From contig CM068373.1 of the NCBI GenBank assembly GCA_034769895.1, positions 280,457,158-280,521,157 of the forward strand: a stretch of 64,000 bases of DNA. The letters run 5' to 3'. Shown piece by piece: positions 21,829-35,458 of the stretch. The stretch's first letter is position 1, and each line of letters opens with the position of its first letter. The DNA comes from Magicicada septendecula (taxonomy: Eukaryota; Arthropoda; Insecta; Hemiptera; Cicadidae). Below the pieces are notes generated by a model. The model was not told where the DNA came from. It made no database searches and saw only the letters and a list, made by a program, of their open reading frames with translations. Position numbers and translations under genes: made by a program.

Positions 21829-24515
21829 TGTTACAACGCAAAAAGCCACCCCAATACCAGGGAAAAAACTATAATGAATCAACTATGTTAAACTAAAGAA
21901 AATAAAATGACTATGACGAGACAAATGACTATGACCCAAACCAAGTGATTGACCCAATAAAAGAAAAGAAAAATGAGAAGGTATAAAAAGACACAAACAA
22001 ATAATAAAGAAAAGAAAATGAGAAATATTAAACTCAAATGATGATGAAAAAGGCTCAAACAAATAATAAATGTAAATGATAAATAGTAAAATCAAATAAA
22101 GTAATACCAATTAAAGTACACTAACCAGAGAAATTGATATTAAATTTATGAATAACTATATACATAATAAGTGAATCAGAACATGAAACTTGTTAACAGT
22201 ATAACTAATAATTGTGAATAAAACAATAAAAAAACCCAGAAGTGAGAGATAGGTAGGGAGTGAACGTGATTAAGTGAGTAAAGAGAAATCAATATTAGGG
22301 AATAACCACTAGTAACACTCAAGTACAATAAAAAAGTGCAAAGTGCCAGTGTAAACCCAAAATAAATAGAAAACCCAACAGATAGGCATAGACACCTAAA
22401 ACCAGTGATTAACACTATAGTTTAATGGTGAAAAATACCAAAAAAATAAGAATGTTATTGTTATTATAATTAAGAGTGACTGTAGATTAGGAGTACAGTG
22501 GTATTCAGGGAAAAAATCCCATAATGATTAAAAATGTTATTGTTTCAATGGTTAGGTAGAGAAAAAAATATATAGTAAAAGTTAGAAGAAAAATATGCTA
22601 AATAATATAAGTGCAAAATAAGTAAAACATCCTATGTACAAAAGGATAATTAGTAAGATAAAATAAATGGTGTTATAATGTTAGTCACCAAAATAGTTAA
22701 GAATAAACTAAATATAAACAAGATTAGCATAGTAAATGTTAAAAGATTTGTTCAATTAAGTTTATGAGAAGGAATATGGCTGAAAAAAGTATACAGACCA
22801 TAAACCTAAATTTTGTGTTATGCTTTATAAGTAATATTAAATGATAGACAAGTTATAAAAAATGGCAAATTAGATAAGTAAGGAGATAAATTCTTACAAA
22901 CATAATAATACAGGAAAAGAAATTAGAGAATAATAGACAGGCCATGATTTTGTAAAGTAATAAGATCACACAATTATTATAAAAAAGCCCAAATCAATTC
23001 AAAAGGTAAGCAAGTCATAAGTGACACCAAGCAAAACATATGTAAATGTAAAATAATCTTTAATTTGTGTAAAATAAGAAGACAGCCAATTACTACTTAG
23101 GCCTAGAAAATGCCTAACTGTATAAACCCAAAATAAACAAATTGTAGGAAATTAACTATTGTATTAGAAAATCCAGGGCAAGTAACTAGTTAAGCACAAT
23201 TAGTGAATCATATTAAGATGTCAAAGTTAAATTAAAAACATAAAATATGGAAGAAATATAATTACATAATATTAACATTATTGTCAAAACTTTAATACAT
23301 AAACAAACCCAGCTTTGTGGGATGTCAAAATGATCTTTGAAAGGAAATATAAACAGTTGTGATAATATCTCATACATAGATAAGAAGACAGAAGAATAAT
23401 AGTAATCAAAAGATATTTAGTCATTTTGGATTAAAATTCAAATATTATAACAATGGACATAAGATAGGTTCAGCCAATGAGAGACAGACAGTTGCCATAA
23501 CAACAGACCATTATTTATTATTATTCCATTAAAAAGAATTAGTTCATTATTGACGCTCAAGACGAATAGAAGCCAACCCATATTCGACTCAAATTTAATT
23601 TAAAATAGTAAAAAACAAGTCGAAATCTTACAAAATAAAGATGCAAGAAGTCTGATGAAGACCTAATCAAACTAGGAGAGCCAATTAACCAGATTAATAA
23701 CAATCTAAAACAATTATTTAATCCACATTGACCGAAAAAGAAGCCAGACGAACTCCAAATTATAAATGAAGAAAGCTTGATGACTGAACAGATCCAACCT
23801 AACGAAGAACTGAGTGACTCGTCACCCGAATTCAACAGATTTGATAAGTATATCTGAAATACCCGAATTTATGGAATAAATCATAATAACTTTTTCTCAC
23901 AACACAAATAACTCTCACTACGAACTGATAATCAAATTTCTTGCAAGGATTCATTGAAAATAAAAAACTAAACTTGGTTGTAAACAGAAAATAACCTGTA
24001 TACAAATTACAAATTCTTAACACACACTTTATAACACTTCAAAACAAATTGTAATCAACTCTAATAGTATATAAGTACCATCTTATTAATATTTATTTGT
24101 AACCAAAAGAACTCAGATTAAGTGAATAATACAAGAGAATAAACACAGAACGACGGCTATGTCGATTTAATAACGTTTGATCAAATTTAGCCAACCTGAG
24201 AATAATTGTCTATTTATTGCCGGAGCAACTTTGTTTAATAACCATATATAATTTTGTATTTAATTGAATAACAGATAATTTCACGTTAATAAACTAGTAC
24301 AGAGTTGTAACCACCGTTCTTTATTTCACTGTAAATTGCATTATAAGGTTTGTGTACTTTAGCGACGAGTGAAATTGACGGCAACCGTTAGATGTCGGCA
24401 ACACGGCGAACTACTAGCAAGATTCATACGCCCGCCTATTGCAAGGGTAATTCGAATCAGCCAACACTGTAGAATGACCGCTCGCTTTCACATTTTTTAA
24501 TTGTTTTCACAAACA
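21829..24515 (+). repeat. Family D LTR 2 (hybrid)
   Basis: The left part has the LTR 4 type bases (ACAACGC, CCAATAAAAG, and AAAAAAGCCC near 22981) and the right part the LTR 1 type bases. Such a hybrid is expected at the joint made by unequal recombination between a 3' and a 5' LTR. Confidence 0.8.
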
Positions 24516-24791
24516 ATTTGGCGCCACCCGGGAATTAAAATTACATATTAAAGGACAGGTAAGGTTCACACTCGCGAGATATTGTACTGGTAATTCATGA
24601 GATCGTGACGGACATCGTCAGCATAACTAGAAGAAATAGTAAGTAAATAAACATAAAGTAACGACTACAACATGTGGGGTTAACACACGATAAAAACACT
24701 CATTTTTACTGAGACAACAGAGTCTTCTCGTTACAAATTGGCGACCAACTAGTGTGGCTAGAAAAAAGACTAGCGGCAGTTACGAGAAATA

Positions 24792-25646
24792 ATGAAACAC
24801 TCCATGATCACCAGGGGAAAATCTAAGAAGACGGCTGAAGACACCGACAAGGAAGAACAGCAAACAACACCAGCCGAAGAAATGGAAATGATCAAGGAAT
24901 TGATTGAAGAGGATGCCCAAGGGGACCAACCAGAAAACCCAACCCAACCAGCACCAGAAGTAGAAGTAATAGTCGGCAACCAACCGGAGAAACCAATTCA
25001 AGATAGTGAAAGGGAACAACAGGCGGGAGATCATAAAAAAGTAAAAGGAGGTCCGAGCATACAAGACCTGATGAATTTCCTAGCCGAAAAAATAGACAAA
25101 GGTAATGAAAAAATGGACAAAAAAATAGACCAAATCCAGGAAGATAATAAGACAATAAATGAAAAATTGGACAAAAACAATAAAGAATTAAACGAAAAAT
25201 TCGATGAAAAAATAGACAAAATGGAGGAGAAAATAAGGGAAGACATTGAGACATTGAACAATAAAATCGAAGGCAATAATGAGACATTAAAGCAACAGAT
25301 AAACAAGAAAATGGAGGAATACAGTAATACTTTACGGAAGAACCAAGATACCCTACTACAGCGATTAACGGAGGACATCCAAAAAGGAAATAAAGAACTG
25401 AAGGAAGAATTGAGGGAACAATTTAAGGAAGACAAGGAGATGAATAAGAAATGGGAAGAAACAAATTACCAAGCAGATCAACTTAATGAAACATTAGATA
25501 GTGATTTCACACAATTGAATGAAACACTAGACAGCACTTCTGAAGGTATCAATGAAAAAATAGAGAATAAAGAAGACTCAAATACATTATTACCTGAAAA
25601 TAAAAATAACAAAAACAAAGGGAAAATTAAGCACATAGAGGATTAA
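24792..25646 (+). CDS. Family D ORF1, gag-like coiled-coil protein (copy 2)
   Basis: Same 284-residue product as at 19397, with no amino-acid difference. Primer-like sites precede it at 24519 and 24739. Confidence 0.7.
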   Translation: MKHSMITRGKSKKTAEDTDKEEQQTTPAEEMEMIKELIEEDAQGDQPENPTQPAPEVEVIVGNQPEKPIQDSEREQQAGDHKKVKGGPSIQDLMNFLAEKIDKGNEKMDKKIDQIQEDNKTINEKLDKNNKELNEKFDEKIDKMEEKIREDIETLNNKIEGNNETLKQQINKKMEEYSNTLRKNQDTLLQRLTEDIQKGNKELKEELREQFKEDKEMNKKWEETNYQADQLNETLDSDFTQLNETLDSTSEGINEKIENKEDSNTLLPENKNNKNKGKIKHIED

Positions 25647-25738
25647 AGAAGAACCAAATAATTAAGAAGATTAAGAAAACAAAAGATATAGGAAAAATAT
25701 GTAAAAAGAAACTAATAAAAACTAGACAAGAAGTGGAG

Positions 25739-26092
25739 ATGATGAAGCATGGACTAATTGATGTGTCTAATTTACCAATTACCGACCATAGTGAATTAAT
25801 GGGTTATAAAGATTGTAGGAGAACTCTGAAGGAAATTCTAGAAGGGGTTAACAATCAACCAGTGAGAAGAAACTCAAGAAAAGCAATACCTGAATGGAAA
25901 ATACCCAAAATTGAAAGGCCTCACAACAAAACAGTGGGTAACAAATTAAAAAGGTCTCTAAAACACTTGAGTACACCAGAAACAGAAATGCAGAATAAAA
26001 AATCAGTGATGACATTAATGAGGGAGGTACAATTAACTTCTCTGATTAATAAACAAAATAATCAAGTGATTGAAGCAGTCATTGATAAATGA
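25739..26092 (+). CDS. Family D ORF2 (copy 2)
   Basis: Identical to the ORF2 product of copy 1. Confidence 0.5.
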   Translation: MMKHGLIDVSNLPITDHSELMGYKDCRRTLKEILEGVNNQPVRRNSRKAIPEWKIPKIERPHNKTVGNKLKRSLKHLSTPETEMQNKKSVMTLMREVQLTSLINKQNNQVIEAVIDK

Positions 26093-27223
26093 ACACATGG
26101 TATTAGAAGAATGGCTGTACCAAGTAGAAGAGACCTATTTCACAAGAACGGAAATAGTTCTACACACCAGAGTGATCCAAACAACAAGTGAGGATGAAAT
26201 CATGGACCACGGGTAAACTAAGTGCAAATAAACGCCGAGAAATGGGACTGATTTTCAAATTACTGACCATGCAAACCAATGGAAAAGGAAAGAGAAAAGA
26301 AACTACAAAATTCAAAAAATATGTAAGATCACCTTACGCTATTATTTAGAAAACGTATGAGGTAAAATAAAAAATAAACATGTGAGATAAGAGATAAAAT
26401 AAAGGAAAAAACTACAAAATTCCTAATTAGTAAGTACAACCAACTTACACTAATATTTAGAAAATATGTGAGATAAAATAGACAAAAATAGAACCAAGCA
26501 AGAACTGCCAAGACAAATACATAAAATTGTAAAGAATATAGAATATTCAGAAGAAAAAAAAAGAACTGGTACAAGAAAAAATATAAAGCAAATATACAGC
26601 AAGTGGCTAAAGCAAAATAAGGGTAATCAACAAAGAAGAAGAAAAGAAAAGATGTCTAAAATAATTAAAATGATCACAAGAAGAAAAGAAAAACAAACTA
26701 ATTCAAAGTTAGAAATAGTGAAATTAACAAACAAATAAATAAAAACAATCAACTGTGTGAGTATATAACAGAATATAGCAAAGGTACAGCGGAAGGAAGA
26801 ATGAGTAGAAAAAAGTTAAAATGATCTAAAGAACCATGAAGTGGACAATCCCCAAAATATTATTAATGAAAGTCACAAGATGACCAAAAGGTATTTAAGA
26901 TTGACTGGGAATAGGTCCAGCAATCAATTAACTGAGCAGAGATGATGTTCCTCTGCTCTCAGAAAAAAAGGTAGTAATGGATGAAACCAGCTACTAAAAG
27001 TTAGGGAAATTAAATATAACAGGTAGAACCCACTAATGGAAATACAGTAATTAAAAACAGATCTAAAAGATAACTAAATAAAAAGGAGTGGAATAAGTAA
27101 GAAGAGAAACAAGAAAGAAGAAATAACAAGAAGAAAAAGGAAAAAATTATATATAACTGATAATTTCATAAAAAACTATGCTAGTGTTTTACCAAAATGA
27201 TCAATTTTGATGGAGAGGCATTA

Positions 27224-29910
27224 TGTTACAACGCAAAAAGCCACCCCAATACCAGGGAAAAAACTATAATGAATCAACTATGTTAAACTAAAGAAAATAA
27301 AATGACTATGACGAGACAAATGACTATGACCCAAACCAAGTGATTGACCCAATAAAAGAAAAGAAAAATGAGAAGGTATAAAAAGACACAAACAAATAAT
27401 AAAGAAAAGAAAATGAGAAATATTAAACTCAAATGATGATGAAAAAGGCTCAAACAAATAATAAATGTAAATGATAAATAGTAAAATCAAATAAAGTAAT
27501 ACCAATTAAAGTACACTAACCAGAGAAATTGATATTAAATTTATGAATAACTATATACATAATAAGTGAATCAGAACATGAAACTTGTTAACAGTATAAC
27601 TAATAATTGTGAATAAAACAATAAAAAAACCCAGAAGTGAGAGATAGGTAGGGAGTGAACGTGATTAAGTGAGTAAAGAGAAATCAATATTAGGGAATAA
27701 CCACTAGTAACACTCAAGTACAATAAAAAAGTGCAAAGTGCCAGTGTAAACCCAAAATAAATAGAAAACCCAACAGATAGGCATAGACACCTAAAACCAG
27801 TGATTAACACTATAGTTTAATGGTGAAAAATACCAAAAAAATAAGAATGTTATTGTTATTATAATTAAGAGTGACTGTAGATTAGGAGTACAGTGGTATT
27901 CAGGGAAAAAATCCCATAATGATTAAAAATGTTATTGTTTCAATGGTTAGGTAGAGAAAAAAATATATAGTAAAAGTTAGAAGAAAAATATGCTAAATAA
28001 TATAAGTGCAAAATAAGTAAAACATCCTATGTACAAAAGGATAATTAGTAAGATAAAATAAATGGTGTTATAATGTTAGTCACCAAAATAGTTAAGAATA
28101 AACTAAATATAAACAAGATTAGCATAGTAAATGTTAAAAGATTTGTTCAATTAAGTTTATGAGAAGGAATATGGCTGAAAAAAGTATACAGACCATAAAC
28201 CTAAATTTTGTGTTATGCTTTATAAGTAATATTAAATGATAGACAAGTTATAAAAAATGGCAAATTAGATAAGTAAGGAGATAAATTCTTACAAACATAA
28301 TAATACAGGAAAAGAAATTAGAGAATAATAGACAGGCCATGATTTTGTAAAGTAATAAGATCACACAATTATTATAAAACAGCCCAAATCAATTCAAAAG
28401 GTAAGCAAGTCATAAGTGACACCAAGCAAAACATATGTAAATGTAAAATAATCTTTAATTTGTGTAAAATAAGAAGACAGCCAATTACTACTTAGGCCTA
28501 GAAAATGCCTAACTGTATAAACCCAAAATAAACAAATTGTAGGAAATTAACTATTGTATTAGAAAATCCAGGGCAAGTAACTAGTTAAGCACAATTAGTG
28601 AATCATATTAAGATGTCAAAGTTAAATTAAAAACATAAAATATGGAAGAAATATAATTACATAATATTAACATTATTGTCAAAACTTTAATACATAAACA
28701 AACCCAGCTTTGTGGGATGTCAAAATGATCTTTGAAAGGAAATATAAACAGTTGTGATAATATCTCATACATAGATAAGAAGACAGAAGAATAATAGTAA
28801 TCAAAAGATATTTAGTCATTTTGGATTAAAATTCAAATATTATAACAATGGACATAAGATAGGTTCAGCCAATGAGAGACAGACAGTTGCCATAACAACA
28901 GACCATTATTTATTATTATTCCATTAAAAAGAATTAGTTCATTATTGACGCTCAAGACGAATAGAAGCCAACCCATATTCGACTCAAATTTAATTTAAAA
29001 TAGTAAAAAACAAGTCGAAATCTTACAAAATAAAGATGCAAGAAGTCTGATGAAGACCTAATCAAACTAGGAGAGCCAATTAACCAGATTAATAACAATC
29101 TAAAACAATTATTTAATCCACATTGACCGAAAAAGAAGCCAGACGAACTCCAAATTATAAATGAAGAAAGCTTGATGACTGAACAGATCCAACCTAACGA
29201 AGAACTGAGTGACTCGTCACCCGAATTCAACAGATTTGATAAGTATATCTGAAATACCCGAATTTATGGAATAAATCATAATAACTTTTTCTCACAACAC
29301 AAATAACTCTCACTACGAACTGATAATCAAATTTCTTGCAAGGATTCATTGAAAATAAAAAACTAAACTTGGTTGTAAACAGAAAATAACCTGTATACAA
29401 ATTACAAATTCTTAACACACACTTTATAACACTTCAAAACAAATTGTAATCAACTCTAATAGTATATAAGTACCATCTTATTAATATTTATTTGTAACCA
29501 AAAGAACTCAGATTAAGTGAATAATACAAGAGAATAAACACAGAACGACGGCTATGTCGATTTAATAACGTTTGATCAAATTTAGCCAACCTGAGAATAA
29601 TTGTCTATTTATTGCCGGAGCAACTTTGTTTAATAACCATATATAATTTTGTATTTAATTGAATAACAGATAATTTCACGTTAATAAACTAGTACAGAGT
29701 TGTAACCACCGTTCTTTATTTCACTGTAAATTGCATTATAAGGTTTGTGTACTTTAGCGACGAGTGAAATTGACGGCAACCGTTAGATGTCGGCAACACG
29801 GCGAACTACTAGCAAGATTCATACGCCCGCCTATTGCAAGGGTAATTCGAATCAGCCAACACTGTAGAATGACCGCTCGCTTTCACATTTTTTAATTGTT
29901 TTCACAAACA
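27224..29910 (+). repeat. Family D LTR 3 (hybrid)
   Basis: It has the LTR 4 type bases at its left end but AAAACAGCCC (LTR 1 type) near 28376, where LTR 2 has AAAAAAGCCC. The 3'-to-5' switch in this LTR is therefore further left than in LTR 2, so two separate recombination events are implied. Confidence 0.8.
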
Positions 29911-30186
29911 ATTTGGCGCCACCCGGGAATTAAAATTACATATTAAAGGACAGGTAAGGTTCACACTCGCGAGATATTGTACTGGTAATTCATGAGATCG
30001 TGACGGACATCGTCAGCATAACTAGAAGAAATAGTAAGTAAATAAACATAAAGTAACGACTACAACATGTGGGGTTAACACACGATAAAAACACTCATTT
30101 TTACTGAGACAACAGAGTCTTCTCGTTACAAATTGGCGACCAACTAGTGTGGCTAGAAAAAAGACTAGCGGCAGTTACGAGAAATA

Positions 30187-31041
30187 ATGAAACACTCCAT
30201 GATCACCAGGGGAAAATCTAAGAAGACGGCTGAAGACACCGACAAGGAAGAACAGCAAACAACACCAGCCGAAGAAATGGAAATGATCAAGGAATTGATT
30301 GAAGAGGATGCCCAAGGGGACCAACCAGAAAACCCAACCCAACCAGCACCAGAAGTAGAAGTAATAGTCGGCAACCAACCGGAGAAACCAATTCAAGATA
30401 GTGAAAGGGAACAACAGGCGGGAGATCATAAAAAAGTAAAAGGAGGTCCGAGCATACAAGACCTGATGAATTTCCTAGCCGAAAAAATAGACAAAGGTAA
30501 TGAAAAAATGGACAAAAAAATAGACCAAATCCAGGAAGATAATAAGACAATAAATGAAAAATTGGACAAAAACAATAAAGAATTAAACGAAAAATTCGAT
30601 GAAAAAATAGACAAAATGGAGGAGAAAATAAGGGAAGACATTGAGACATTGAACAATAAAATCGAAGGCAATAATGAGACATTAAAGCAACAGATAAACA
30701 AGAAAATGGAGGAATACAGTAATACTTTACGGAAGAACCAAGATACCCTACTACAGCGATTAACGGAGGACATCCAAAAAGGAAATAAAGAACTGAAGGA
30801 AGAATTGAGGGAACAATTTAAGGAAGACAAGGAGATGAATAAGAAATGGGAAGAAACAAATTACCAAGCAGATCAACTTAATGAAACATTAGATAGTGAT
30901 TTCACACAATTGAATGAAACACTAGACAGCACTTCTGAAGGTATCAATGAAAAAATAGAGAATAAAGAAGACTCAAATACATTATTACCTGAAAATAAAA
31001 ATAACAAAAACAAAGGGAAAATTAAGCACATAGAGGATTAA
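30187..31041 (+). CDS. Family D ORF1, gag-like coiled-coil protein (copy 3)
   Basis: Same 284-residue product as copies 1 and 2. This internal region differs from the other two at two noncoding sites seen by eye: ACAAGGACGG near 31541 and GACTGAGAATAGG near 32300. Confidence 0.7.
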   Translation: MKHSMITRGKSKKTAEDTDKEEQQTTPAEEMEMIKELIEEDAQGDQPENPTQPAPEVEVIVGNQPEKPIQDSEREQQAGDHKKVKGGPSIQDLMNFLAEKIDKGNEKMDKKIDQIQEDNKTINEKLDKNNKELNEKFDEKIDKMEEKIREDIETLNNKIEGNNETLKQQINKKMEEYSNTLRKNQDTLLQRLTEDIQKGNKELKEELREQFKEDKEMNKKWEETNYQADQLNETLDSDFTQLNETLDSTSEGINEKIENKEDSNTLLPENKNNKNKGKIKHIED

Positions 31042-31133
31042 AGAAGAACCAAATAATTAAGAAGATTAAGAAAACAAAAGATATAGGAAAAATATGTAAA
31101 AAGAAACTAATAAAAACTAGACAAGAAGTGGAG

Positions 31134-31487
31134 ATGATGAAGCATGGACTAATTGATGTGTCTAATTTACCAATTACCGACCATAGTGAATTAATGGGTT
31201 ATAAAGATTGTAGGAGAACTCTGAAGGAAATTCTAGAAGGGGTTAACAATCAACCAGTGAGAAGAAACTCAAGAAAAGCAATACCTGAATGGAAAATACC
31301 CAAAATTGAAAGGCCTCACAACAAAACAGTGGGTAACAAATTAAAAAGGTCTCTAAAACACTTGAGTACACCAGAAACAGAAATGCAGAATAAAAAATCA
31401 GTGATGACATTAATGAGGGAGGTACAATTAACTTCTCTGATTAATAAACAAAATAATCAAGTGATTGAAGCAGTCATTGATAAATGA
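31134..31487 (+). CDS. Family D ORF2 (copy 3)
   Basis: Identical to the ORF2 product of the other copies. Confidence 0.5.
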   Translation: MMKHGLIDVSNLPITDHSELMGYKDCRRTLKEILEGVNNQPVRRNSRKAIPEWKIPKIERPHNKTVGNKLKRSLKHLSTPETEMQNKKSVMTLMREVQLTSLINKQNNQVIEAVIDK

Positions 31488-32618
31488 ACACATGGTATTA
31501 GAAGAATGGCTGTACCAAGTAGAAGAGACCTATTTCACAAGGACGGAAATAGTTCTACACACCAGAGTGATCCAAACAACAAGTGAGGATGAAATCATGG
31601 ACCACGGGTAAACTAAGTGCAAATAAACGCCGAGAAATGGGACTGATTTTCAAATTACTGACCATGCAAACCAATGGAAAAGGAAAGAGAAAAGAAACTA
31701 CAAAATTCAAAAAATATGTAAGATCACCTTACGCTATTATTTAGAAAACGTATGAGGTAAAATAAAAAATAAACATGTGAGATAAGAGATAAAATAAAGG
31801 AAAAAACTACAAAATTCCTAATTAGTAAGTACAACCAACTTACACTAATATTTAGAAAATATGTGAGATAAAATAGACAAAAATAGAACCAAGCAAGAAC
31901 TGCCAAGACAAATACATAAAATTGTAAAGAATATAGAATATTCAGAAGAAAAAAAAAGAACTGGTACAAGAAAAAATATAAAGCAAATATACAGCAAGTG
32001 GCTAAAGCAAAATAAGGGTAATCAACAAAGAAGAAGAAAAGAAAAGATGTCTAAAATAATTAAAATGATCACAAGAAGAAAAGAAAAACAAACTAATTCA
32101 AAGTTAGAAATAGTGAAATTAACAAACAAATAAATAAAAACAATCAACTGTGTGAGTATATAACAGAATATAGCAAAGGTACAGCGGAAGGAAGAATGAG
32201 TAGAAAAAAGTTAAAATGATCTAAAGAACCATGAAGTGGACAATCCCCAAAATATTATTAATGAAAGTCACAAGATGACCAAAAGGTATTTAAGATTGAC
32301 TGAGAATAGGTCCAGCAATCAATTAACTGAGCAGAGATGATGTTCCTCTGCTCTCAGAAAAAAAGGTAGTAATGGATGAAACCAGCTACTAAAAGTTAGG
32401 GAAATTAAATATAACAGGTAGAACCCACTAATGGAAATACAGTAATTAAAAACAGATCTAAAAGATAACTAAATAAAAAGGAGTGGAATAAGTAAGAAGA
32501 GAAACAAGAAAGAAGAAATAACAAGAAGAAAAAGGAAAAAATTATATATAACTGATAATTTCATAAAAAACTATGCTAGTGTTTTACCAAAATGATCAAT
32601 TTTGATGGAGAGGCATTA

Positions 32619-35333
32619 TGTTACAACGCAAAAAGCCACCCCAATACCAGGGAAAAAACTATAATGAATCAACTATGTTAAACTAAAGAAAATAAAATGA
32701 CTATGACGAGACAAATGACTATGACCCAAACCAAGTGATTGACCCAATAAAAGAAAAGAAAAATGAGAAGGTATAAAAAGACACAAACAAATAATAAAGA
32801 AAAGAAAATGAGAAATATTAAACTCAAATGATGATGAAAAAGGCTCAAACAAATAATAAATGTAAATGATAAATAGTAAAATCAAATAAAGTAATACCAA
32901 TTAAAGTACACTAACCAGAGAAATTGATATTAAATTTATGAATAACTATATACATAATAAGTGAATCAGAACATGAAACTTGTTAACAGTATAACTAATA
33001 ATTGTGAATAAAACAATAAAAAAACCCAGAAGTGAGAGATAGGTAGGGAGTGAACGTGATTAAGTGAGTAAAGAGAAATCAATATTAGGGAATAACCACT
33101 AGTAACACTCAAGTACAATAAAAAAGTGCAAAGTGCCAGTGTAAACCCAAAATAAATAGAAAACCCAACAGATAGGCATAGACACCTAAAACCAGTGATT
33201 AACACTATAGTTTAATGGTGAAAAATACCAAAAAAATAAGAATGTTATTGTTATTATAATTAAGAGTGACTGTAGATTAGGAGTACAGTGGTATTCAGGG
33301 AAAAAATCCCATAATGATTAAAAATGTTATTGTTTCAATGGTTAGGTAGAGAAAAAAATATATAGTAAAAGTTAGAAGAAAAATATGCTAAATAATATAA
33401 GTGCAAAATAAGTAAAACATCCTATGTACAAAAGGATAATTAGTAAGATAAAATAAATGGTGTTATAATGTTAGTCACCAAAATAGTTAAGAATAAACTA
33501 AATATAAACAAGATTAGCATAGTAAATGTTAAAAGATTTGTTCAATTAAGTTTATGAGAAGGAATATGGCTGAAAAAAGTATACAGACCATAAACCTAAA
33601 TTTTGTGTTATGCTTTATAAGTAATGTTAAATGATAGACAAGTTATAAAAAATGGCAAATTAGATAAGTAAGGAGATAAATTCTTACAAACATAATAATA
33701 CAGGAAAAGAAATTAGAGAATAATAGACAGGCCATGATTTTGTAAAGTAATAAGATCACACAATTATTATAAAAAAGCCCAAATCAATTCAAAAGGTAAG
33801 CAAGTCATAAGTGACACCAAGCAAAACATATGTAAATGTAAAATAATCTTTAATTTGTGTAAAATAAGAAGACAGCCAATTACTACTTAGGCCTAGAAAA
33901 TGCCTAACTGTATAAACCCAAAATAAACAAATTGTAAGAAATTAACTATTGTATTAGAAAATCCAGGGCAAGTAACTAGTTAAGCACAATTAGTGAATCA
34001 TATTAAGATGTCAAAGTTAAATTAAAAACATAAAATAAGGAAGAAATATAATTACATAATATTAACATTATTGTCAAAACTTTAATACATAAACAAACCC
34101 AGCTTTGTGGGATGTCAAAATGATCTTTGAAAGAAAATATAAACAGTTGTGATAATATCTCATACATAGATAAGAAGACAGAAGAATAATAGTAATCAAA
34201 AGATATTTAGTCATTTTGAATTAAAATTCAAATATTATAACAATGGACATAAGATAGGTTCAACCAATGAGAGACAGACAGTTGCCATAACAACAGACCA
34301 TTATTTATTATTATTCCGTTAAAAAGAATTAGTTCATTATTGACGCTCAAGACGAATAGAAGCCGAACCATATTCGACTCAAATTTAATTTAAAATAGTA
34401 AAAAACAAGTCGAAATCTCATAAAATAAAGTTGCAAGAAGTCTGATGAAGACCTAATCAAACTAGGAGAGCCAATAAGCAGATTATTAACAATCTAAAAC
34501 AATTATTTAATCCACATTGACTGAAAAAGAAGCCAGACCTACTCCAAATTATAAATGAAGAAAGATTGATGACTGAATAGATCCAACCTAACGAAGAACT
34601 GAGTGACTCGTCACCCGAATTCAACAGATTTGATAAGTATATCTGAAATACCCGAATTTATGGAATAATTCTTAATAACTTTTTCTCACAACACAAATAA
34701 CTCTCACTACGAACTGATAATCAAATTTCTTTCAAGGATTCATTGAAAATAAAAAACTAAACTTGTATGTAAACAGAAAATAACCTGTATACAAATTACG
34801 AATTCTTAACACACACTTTATAACACTTCAAAACGAATTGTAATCAACTCTAATAGTATATAAGTACCATAAATGTAAGGTAGTGTACTTTATTATCATC
34901 TTATTAATATTCTTTTGTAACCAAAAGAACTCAGATTAAACGAATAATACAAGAGAAGAAACACAGAATGACGGCTATGTCGATTTAATAACGTTTGATA
35001 AAATTTAGCCAACCTGAGAATAATTGTCTATTTATTGCCGGAGCAACTTTGTTTAATAACCATATATAATTTTGTATTTAATTGAATAACAGATAATTTC
35101 ACGTTAATAAACTAGTACAGAGTTGTAACCACCGTTCTTTATTTCATTGTAAATTGCATTATAAGGTTTGTGTACTTTAGCGACGAGCGAAATTGACGGC
35201 AACTGTTAGAAGTCGGCAACACGGCGAACTACTAGCAAGATTCATACGCCCGCCTATTGCGAGGGTAATTCGAATCAGCCAACACCGTAGAACGACCGCT
35301 CGCTTTCATATTTTTTAATTGTTTTCACAAACA
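32619..35333 (+). repeat. Family D LTR 4 (outer 3' LTR, right half diverged)
   Basis: The first 1 kb is almost identical to LTRs 2 and 3. From about 33.6 kb onward it carries dozens of differences, and an insertion of about 28 bp (AAATGTAAGGTAGTGTACTT and following bases at 34871) that no other copy has. It ends TTCACAAACA at 35333. The change in divergence part way along suggests that its right half comes from an older copy. Confidence 0.8.
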
Positions 35334-35340
35334 ATAAAAA

Positions 35341-35423
35341 AATATCTCGTTACGACAGAGTCTTCTTGTTACAAATTGACACAACAACGTGTGGCTTAAA
35401 AGAGGCATACGGAACGTCTCATT

Positions 35424-35426
<3 letters not shown>
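35341..35426 (+). mobile_element. Leader fragment of a C/D-type element with primer-site-like sequence
   Basis: ACAGAGTCTTCTTGTTACAA followed by ATTGACACAACAACGTGTGG aligns with the family D leader around 19322-19363, but with many changes and without the preceding 190 bp. It could be the continuation of the diverged fourth D copy or the leader of the family C copy that ends at 16398. Confidence 0.45.

Positions 35427-35458
<32 letters not shown>

Larger units (their letters stand above)
16435..35333 (+). mobile_element. Tandem array of family D LTR retrotransposons (LTR-int x3-LTR), period 5395 bp
   Basis: All features repeat every 5395 bp: LTRs at 16435-19120, 21829-24515, 27224-29910 and 32619-35333; internal regions at 19121-21828, 24516-27223 and 29911-32618. 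The LTR starts TGTTACAACGCAAAAAGCC and ends TTCACAAACA (TG...CA), about 2.69 kb, and is followed by ATT and the primer-like TGGCGCCACCCGGG. Each 2.7-kb internal region has two gag-like ORFs and no protease, RT, RNase H or integrase, so the element is non-autonomous (large-retrotransposon-derivative type) and would need proteins from a partner. Internal copies differ by only a few single bases, so amplification is very recent. Confidence 0.85.
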
